Part shown: positions 59,458 to 64,000 of the stretch, piece by piece
Layout: each line of letters starts with the position of its first letter
Numbering within the stretch: the stretch's first letter is position 1
Assembly: GCA_000733355.1 (NCBI GenBank)
Contig: JNVV01000002.1
Location: 1,901,590-1,965,589, forward strand
Direction of reading: 5' to 3'
DNA from: Falciphora oryzae
Lineage: Eukaryota > Ascomycota > Sordariomycetes > Magnaporthales > Magnaporthaceae
Length of the DNA stretch: 64,000 nt
Made by a program: the position numbers and the translations under genes
The notes under the pieces: model-generated
Told to the model about the DNA's origin: nothing
Seen by the model: the letters and a program-made list of their open reading frames with translations, nothing else
Database searches by the model: none

Positions 59458-60908
59458 ATGCCGGTAACCCCGAAGCACCGGGTTATCATCGACACGGACC
59501 CAGGTGCGTGGAACCCATGCAAGCTCCGTATAGTGCAACTGTCCAAGCACAGCTCACTAACACCCACCTCCCAGGAGTCGACGATGTCCTGGCCCTGCTG
59601 CTCGCCCTGAGCGCCTCGCCCGAGGACCTCGAGGTCGTCCTGATCTCGGTCACGTACGGCAACGTGCCGCTGCAGGGCTGTCTCCGCAACGCCGTGGCGC
59701 TGTTCCACGTGCTCGAGAAGGAGCTGGCCTGGCGCCGCGAGACGGGCCGGCCCGAGGGCTTCGGCGTCCTCCGGGCCTTCAAGCCCATCGTCGCCGTGGG
59801 CGCCGAGCACCCGCTGGAAGAAGAAGCCCTCGCCGCCGACCACTTCCACGGCTCCGACGGCCTGCACGGCGTCCACGACACCCACCCGGACCTGACGCCC
59901 GCCGACGCCTGGCGCTCGCTCTTCCCCGGCGCCGACGTCGTCCCGTCGCCCGCGTCGCCCGCCGAGCCGCCCGCCTTCTCGGCCTTCTTCACCCCGAGCA
60001 AGACGCCCGCGCACCTCGAGATGCTCCGCATCCTGCGCGAGGAGCCCGAGGGCTCCGTCACCGTCATCGCCGTCGGGCCCCTGACCAACGTCGCGCTCGC
60101 CGCGGCCGAGGACCCGGAGGCGCTCATGCGCGCCCGCGAGCTCGTCGTCATGGGCGGCGCCGTCCACGTCCCGGGGAACATCACGCCCGTGGCCGAGTTC
60201 AACACCTTTGCCGACCCGGCCGCCGCCGCCCGCGTCTTCGCCCTGACCTCGGCCCGGCCCGCCTCGACCATGCCGCCTGCCGCCACCAACATCTCCGCGG
60301 GCGTCAAGCCCCTGGGGCCTTACCCAACCGACCTCCCCGGCCGCCTGAAGCTGACGCTCTTCCCGCTCGACATCACGACCCCCCACCTCCTCAACAAGGG
60401 CTACTTCACCGCCCGCATCGCCCCGCTGCTCGCGTCGGGCAGCCCACTCGCGCGCTGGGTCGAGACGGTCCTCTCGCGCACCTTTGACAAGATCGACAGC
60501 ATCCTGGGCGACGGCAGCGAGCCGGGCCTGTCGCTGCACGACCCGCTGTGCGTCTGGTACATGATGACGCGCGACAGCCCGGCCTGGACGCCTGCCGTGC
60601 CGGGAGGCGGCGGCGAGGACATCCGCGTCGAGACCGGCGGGCAGTGGACCAGGGGCATGCACGTGGCCGACGCCCGCGCCAGGAGCAAGGGGGGGAAGGC
60701 CAGGCCGGCGCAGGAGCAGGCCGGCGGCTCTGGCGAGGTCGTCACCGACGACCCGGCCGACCCGCTCGACGACGTCCAGCTCGACGAGGTGCCGGGTCAC
60801 GTCAAGGGCTGGGCCAGCGCAAGGACCCCCAACCGCATCAACAGGATCGTCGGCTCGCCCGGCGAGGCTCTGTTTGCCGAGTTCCTCATGAAGCAGCTGT
60901 TCTGGTAG
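59458..60908 (+). CDS. Inosine-uridine preferring nucleoside hydrolase
   Basis: Cleaves the N-glycosidic bond of ribonucleosides to give base and ribose, for nucleoside salvage. Two exons, 59458-59503 and 59575-60908, with a 71-nt phase-1 intron that splits the Gly of the Ca-binding motif. The joined motif is DTDPGVDD (residues 12-19), and the product has 459 residues. Other family hallmarks are TVIAVGPLTNVALA, VMGGAVHVPGNITPVAEFNTFADP and SLHDPLCVW, whose His near residue 337 is the expected catalytic or binding histidine. The protein is about 100 residues longer than usual (310-350). Extra sequence sits near 55-75 and especially after 355, where a basic/acidic insert (ARARSKGGKARPAQEQAGG, then DDPADPLDDVQLDEV) precedes the last helices. 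The substrate cannot be decided from sequence. Confidence 0.92.
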
Positions 60909-61374
60909 ATGGTTCGTTCCTCTTCTTGCTTGATCTCTTTTTTTGCTTCCACTCGGGGGTATCTCGAAAACACTATAGAAACGAGTTCATAAATGACATA
61001 ACCGCCCCGCCCATGACTTATTCCTGCTCTTCCTTTTTGCTCACCTCACAGATGCCTTCTTGAGCGATGTCTGTCCACAAAATTCCCTCTCGTCCAGTGC
61101 AGGTTTGTGAACGGTAGAATATCCTCAAAGATAATCCCGGGAAATTCCTTCCCAGTGATGCTCCTTTCTAGCCTCCAGCCCGCTGGCTACCTCCAGCCAG
61201 ACCCGTCAGACCTCAGTCCAGATGCGCTGCATGACATGCGTTTTCCAGGCCTCAGAATGCCGCATCCACATCCATATTTCTTCATCCCGTCAAGGCCGTC
61301 TCCGAATCAGATACGGCTACCGCCGGGGATACGCTCAGACCCCGCAGCCGCGCCTCACAGCCCCGCCCTTCGCC
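60909..61374. other. Convergent intergenic, nucleoside hydrolase / LSM8
   Basis: About 465 bp holding both 3' flanks. No further feature seen. Confidence 0.5.
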
Positions 61375-61916
61375 CTAGGCGTTGTAGGTGTCGCCGATGG
61401 GGTCGCCGCGGACCTTTGACCAGTTGATGGACTGCTCGAGCCCCTCGTCCAGCAGGCCGACGAGGAGGATGGTGGCGCCCCGGATGATCTCGGTGCCGAC
61501 CGACGGGCGGTCGACCGTGTCCGAGTCGCCGTCGTGCGGCGCGACGTGCCGCTCCGTGGCGTTGCTGATGATCTGCGCCAAAGGGTGTTGCGTTCGGTTA
61601 GCGGTCGAGACGACGAAAATAGCTGTCCACCTCGAGGTCGGCGGAAGGTCATGGGAAAGGCGGGACGCACGACGTTGGACTGGTTGTCCGAGTTGATCAG
61701 GGTGCCGATTATGAACCGCCCGTCGGTCGTCAGGATGACGACCCGCTCTGTGTTTTTTGTGAAATTCCAAGTCAGTCATGTAGGCAGCCAAGCGGCAGTT
61801 GCTAGCGCCTGGCTAGGCACCTTCGAGGCGTTCATGTCCGGTGAAGAGTATGTGAGGACGAGAGGCGAAGTAGGGCAAGACAGACTGTCAACGTAGGAAT
61901 TCAAGAGATGGACCAT
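61375..61916 (-). CDS. LSM8: U6 snRNA-associated Sm-like protein LSM8
   Basis: Subunit specific to the nuclear Lsm2-8 ring that binds the 3' end of U6 snRNA. Three exons: 61886-61916, 61671-61747 and 61375-61572. Introns of 138 and 98 nt have GTCTGT and GTGCGT donors, and the product has 101 residues, typical for the family. The first junction creates Lys11 (VDKRVVILTTDGR), and the second joins NV to IISNATERH, matching the LSM8 pattern of Asn-Val followed by NxxER. The Sm1 motif is at about 14-36. Sm2 reads IIRGATILLVG at about 65-75, where IRGDN is more usual. The C-terminus INWSKVRGDPIGDT is diagnostic of LSM8 rather than LSM1. The gene is too fragmented to show as one open frame. Confidence 0.9.
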
Positions 61917-62916
61917 TTTTCCGGCGGGAGAGCGGCCGCAGGGTCGCGGCGGCGTCTGCTCCGGCTGCGGCGCGTTCGAGAGCAAAAAATGGCGGCGGCG
62001 GCGGGGAAGCTTGCACGGGCGACAGAGGGCGTCGTTGAAGCTTCGCAGGTTTTGGCGGGGATAAGAGTTACTCGCTTGCGTGAAGCGGATTGGGTCCCTG
62101 GGCTGCATCTCCCATCCGCCTCGTATCTTATCATGGGCCCCACTTTCAATAGTCGAATTGGGGAGCTCCCAGGCTTGGCGGGTTATAGGTCTAAGCCGAC
62201 GGGCATAAATGGACAGGGAATGCAGCGGGGATTTGGTTCTGTATTTGGTTTGCCTCTTTTGACATTCGAAGCCCATTCTGGGCTGTATATCGCGTCTAGG
62301 CCGAGTTTGCTATCAAAACTTGCCCCGATTCGTACATAAGATAATCGTGGTATAGAATACATAGATCCCGAAGCAGAATGCCCGTCCCTGACCGTCCAAC
62401 TGGTATGGCATGCGGATGGTCAACTAGTGTTGGGCCGATAAAATAAACGAGCTGTGGGACGTCAACGCCATCCCATGCGTTTCAGCCCTTTGAATGAAAA
62501 CATCTCTCTGTTAGAAACTCTCTCTCACACGCGCTCTCCTCATCTGTCATCTCCGGGGGTATATCCTCCTCATAACCGTCAAAGGGAGAAATTAGAGAGA
62601 AAAAAAACGAAAAGATAAAATGCCAGCCCGCCTGTCATAAGGGGCTCTGTCAAACTTTCATATCGTAAACGGAGGTTGATACCACCTCGAAAGCACAAAG
62701 GAAAAACACGCTAATGAAAACGGCACGGTGCCAGATGGAAGGGAGATAAAGGCTCGACAAGTCTGTGCAAGATCTCGGAGTAAAAGACAGGTATCAAATA
62801 AAAAGTCATTTAAAAAAAGAAAGCACAGAAGAAAGAGTGAGTTGTGGTGGGCAAGCAAGGTGTGCAAAACATGTCGCTGAGAAGGAGTAGTTTAATGAGA
62901 TGGTTATCACGACACT
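61917..62916. other. Intergenic, 1.0 kb
   Basis: LSM8 upstream region next to 61917, and the AT-rich 3' flank of the membrane-protein gene next to 62916. No gene found. Confidence 0.5.
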
Positions 62917-64000
62917 TCAGCCAATCGCGCGGCCAATGTCCTCGCGCAGGAGCGGTCTCGGCGAGCCAAACAGGTCGTCGCTGAACGAGAGTTTCGGTGG
63001 GATGGACGAGGTCGAGTAGACGCGCGAGTGGTTCGACGCGCCCGAGTACTGGTGGTGGTGGTGCGAGTAGTTGGTGCGGTGGTTCGGGGGCGAGTAGCCC
63101 GAGAGGCCGGCGCCCGCAGACGAGCGCGGGTAGTCGCTCGACGCCCTGCCCACCCGCGGGAGCTCCTGCTCCGACCCGCCGCCGTAGCAGCCGTAGGGGT
63201 TCTGGCCGCGCTGCTGGGATTGGTGGTGGTGGTCCCAGCCCAGACCGAAACTGCGCAGACTGCTCCTCGAGCTGCGCGCCCGCGTGTGCGCCAGGCGTGG
63301 CGAGGTGACCTGCGACGGCGTCTTGGAGATGCGCGACGGCTGCCGCTTTGGCAGTGGGATGTACGGCTCGTCGCCGGGGATCGCCTGGTCTGTCAGACCC
63401 TCGCGCGCGTTGGGCGCCCGGGCCTGAATAGGCGTCTGAGGGAGATCCTTGTCCATGCTTGCCCTGCCGTGCCTCGAGCCAGCGAAGCCGGCCGAAGAAG
63501 CCATGGACCGGGGTGAGAGCTCCTCGGATCGACGGTAGCCCGGGATTGCTGGTGAGCTGCTGGGCGCCTGGTTCTGATAGACGATGACGGCGCTGGGGAC
63601 CTTCTTCGTCGGTGTCGTTGGTGGTAATGCGTCCGAGGCTGCTCCTGCTGCCGATCCCTCCCTCCCTGCGGTGCCAGGCCGTAATGACCTAGCATTGGAC
63701 TCTGAGGACCCTGGTACCGTAATGGCAAGGCCGGTGATTGTTGTGGGCTCGGGCACGTGCTTCTCGTTGCGCGCCTCGGGGCTGATTTTCCAGCTCTCGA
63801 TCTCGTCGTCGTCGATGGGCGTGATGCCTCGCTCGAAGAAAGGCACCCTCTTCCGCTTATACCTGTAGCACAAGACGGCAGTCCCGGCGACGAGAACCAC
63901 GCCAAGGACGGCAAAGACGGCCGTCAGCGCAATAACGAGAGTGCGGTGGTTGCCATCGGAAGAGTTGCCGGTCGTCGAGGCCGTCGACTGCGGGTTCGAT
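62917..64000 (-). CDS. Single-pass membrane protein, C-terminal part (start beyond window)
   Basis: Open on the minus strand from the window edge to TGA 62919-62917, about 360 residues. The visible part begins with a Ser/Thr-rich stretch (NPQSTASTTGNSSDG), presumably extracellular. A hydrophobic segment follows (LVIALTAVFAVLGVVLVAGTAVLCY), then the basic stop-transfer YRYKRKR. The rest is a long cytosolic tail with many Ser, Arg and His (HHHHQYSG), RQPSRISK, and the end SPRPLLREDIGRAIG. This layout (Ser/Thr-rich ectodomain, one helix, disordered tail) is common among fungal cell-wall sensor-like and Mid2/Wsc-like proteins, but the diagnostic N-terminus is missing. The first residue cannot be given. 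Function unknown. Confidence 0.75.
   Translation of the reverse strand, partial: SNPQSTASTTGNSSDGNHRTLVIALTAVFAVLGVVLVAGTAVLCYRYKRKRVPFFERGITPIDDDEIESWKISPEARNEKHVPEPTTITGLAITVPGSSESNARSLRPGTAGREGSAAGAASDALPPTTPTKKVPSAVIVYQNQAPSSSPAIPGYRRSEELSPRSMASSAGFAGSRHGRASMDKDLPQTPIQARAPNAREGLTDQAIPGDEPYIPLPKRQPSRISKTPSQVTSPRLAHTRARSSRSSLRSFGLGWDHHHQSQQRGQNPYGCYGGGSEQELPRVGRASSDYPRSSAGAGLSGYSPPNHRTNYSHHHHQYSGASNHSRVYSTSSIPPKLSFSDDLFGSPRPLLREDIGRAIG

Overview
The window is nuclear DNA of a filamentous ascomycete, most likely a Sordariomycete. The reasons are high G+C, strong G/C preference at third codon positions, short GT-AG introns (about 60-230 nt), solitary unlinked genes on both strands, and fungal families such as a Zn(II)2Cys6 regulator, a Uds1-type septation protein and a Mep-type ammonium transporter. 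I cannot name the species. Two runs of N (15278-15616 and 49407-49573) are assembly gaps.

Layout: 1-11.5 kb is gene-dense. It holds the 3' end of riboflavin synthase, the MUS81 nuclease, phosphoacetylglucosamine mutase, the PRMT1-type arginine methyltransferase and a family X DNA polymerase. From 12.7 to 14.8 kb is a six-exon ammonium transporter, followed by about 4.6 kb without a gene. From 19.5 to 23.2 kb is a 1189-residue coiled-coil protein with a Uds1 domain. From 26.6 to 30.1 kb is a long repetitive protein of unknown function whose reading frame is cut by one in-frame TAG. From 31 to 41 kb come an Old Yellow Enzyme-type oxidoreductase, a BTB protein and a Zn(II)2Cys6 transcription factor. 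From 41.1 to 47.5 kb and from 48.9 to 53.8 kb I see almost no genes; between them lies a membrane-anchored lysine-rich protein. From 53.8 to 64 kb come a low-complexity fungal protein, pyroglutamyl peptidase, tRNA-Arg(ACG), nucleoside hydrolase, LSM8 and the cytoplasmic half of a single-pass membrane protein that runs off the end.

The genes are a typical mixture of housekeeping functions: DNA repair (MUS81, polymerase X), chitin and glycan precursor synthesis, arginine methylation, nitrogen uptake, U6 snRNP assembly, and nucleoside and peptide salvage. I see no biosynthetic cluster, no intact mobile element and no obvious new multi-gene system. The items most worth a second look are the frame-preserving TAG at 27640-27642, two microexons (14 and 20 nt) in the PRMT1 gene, long A/T homopolymers including two inside the pyroglutamyl peptidase introns, and the large gene-free blocks. 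Splice sites were placed by eye from GT/AG signals, phase and family conservation; none is supported by transcript data here.
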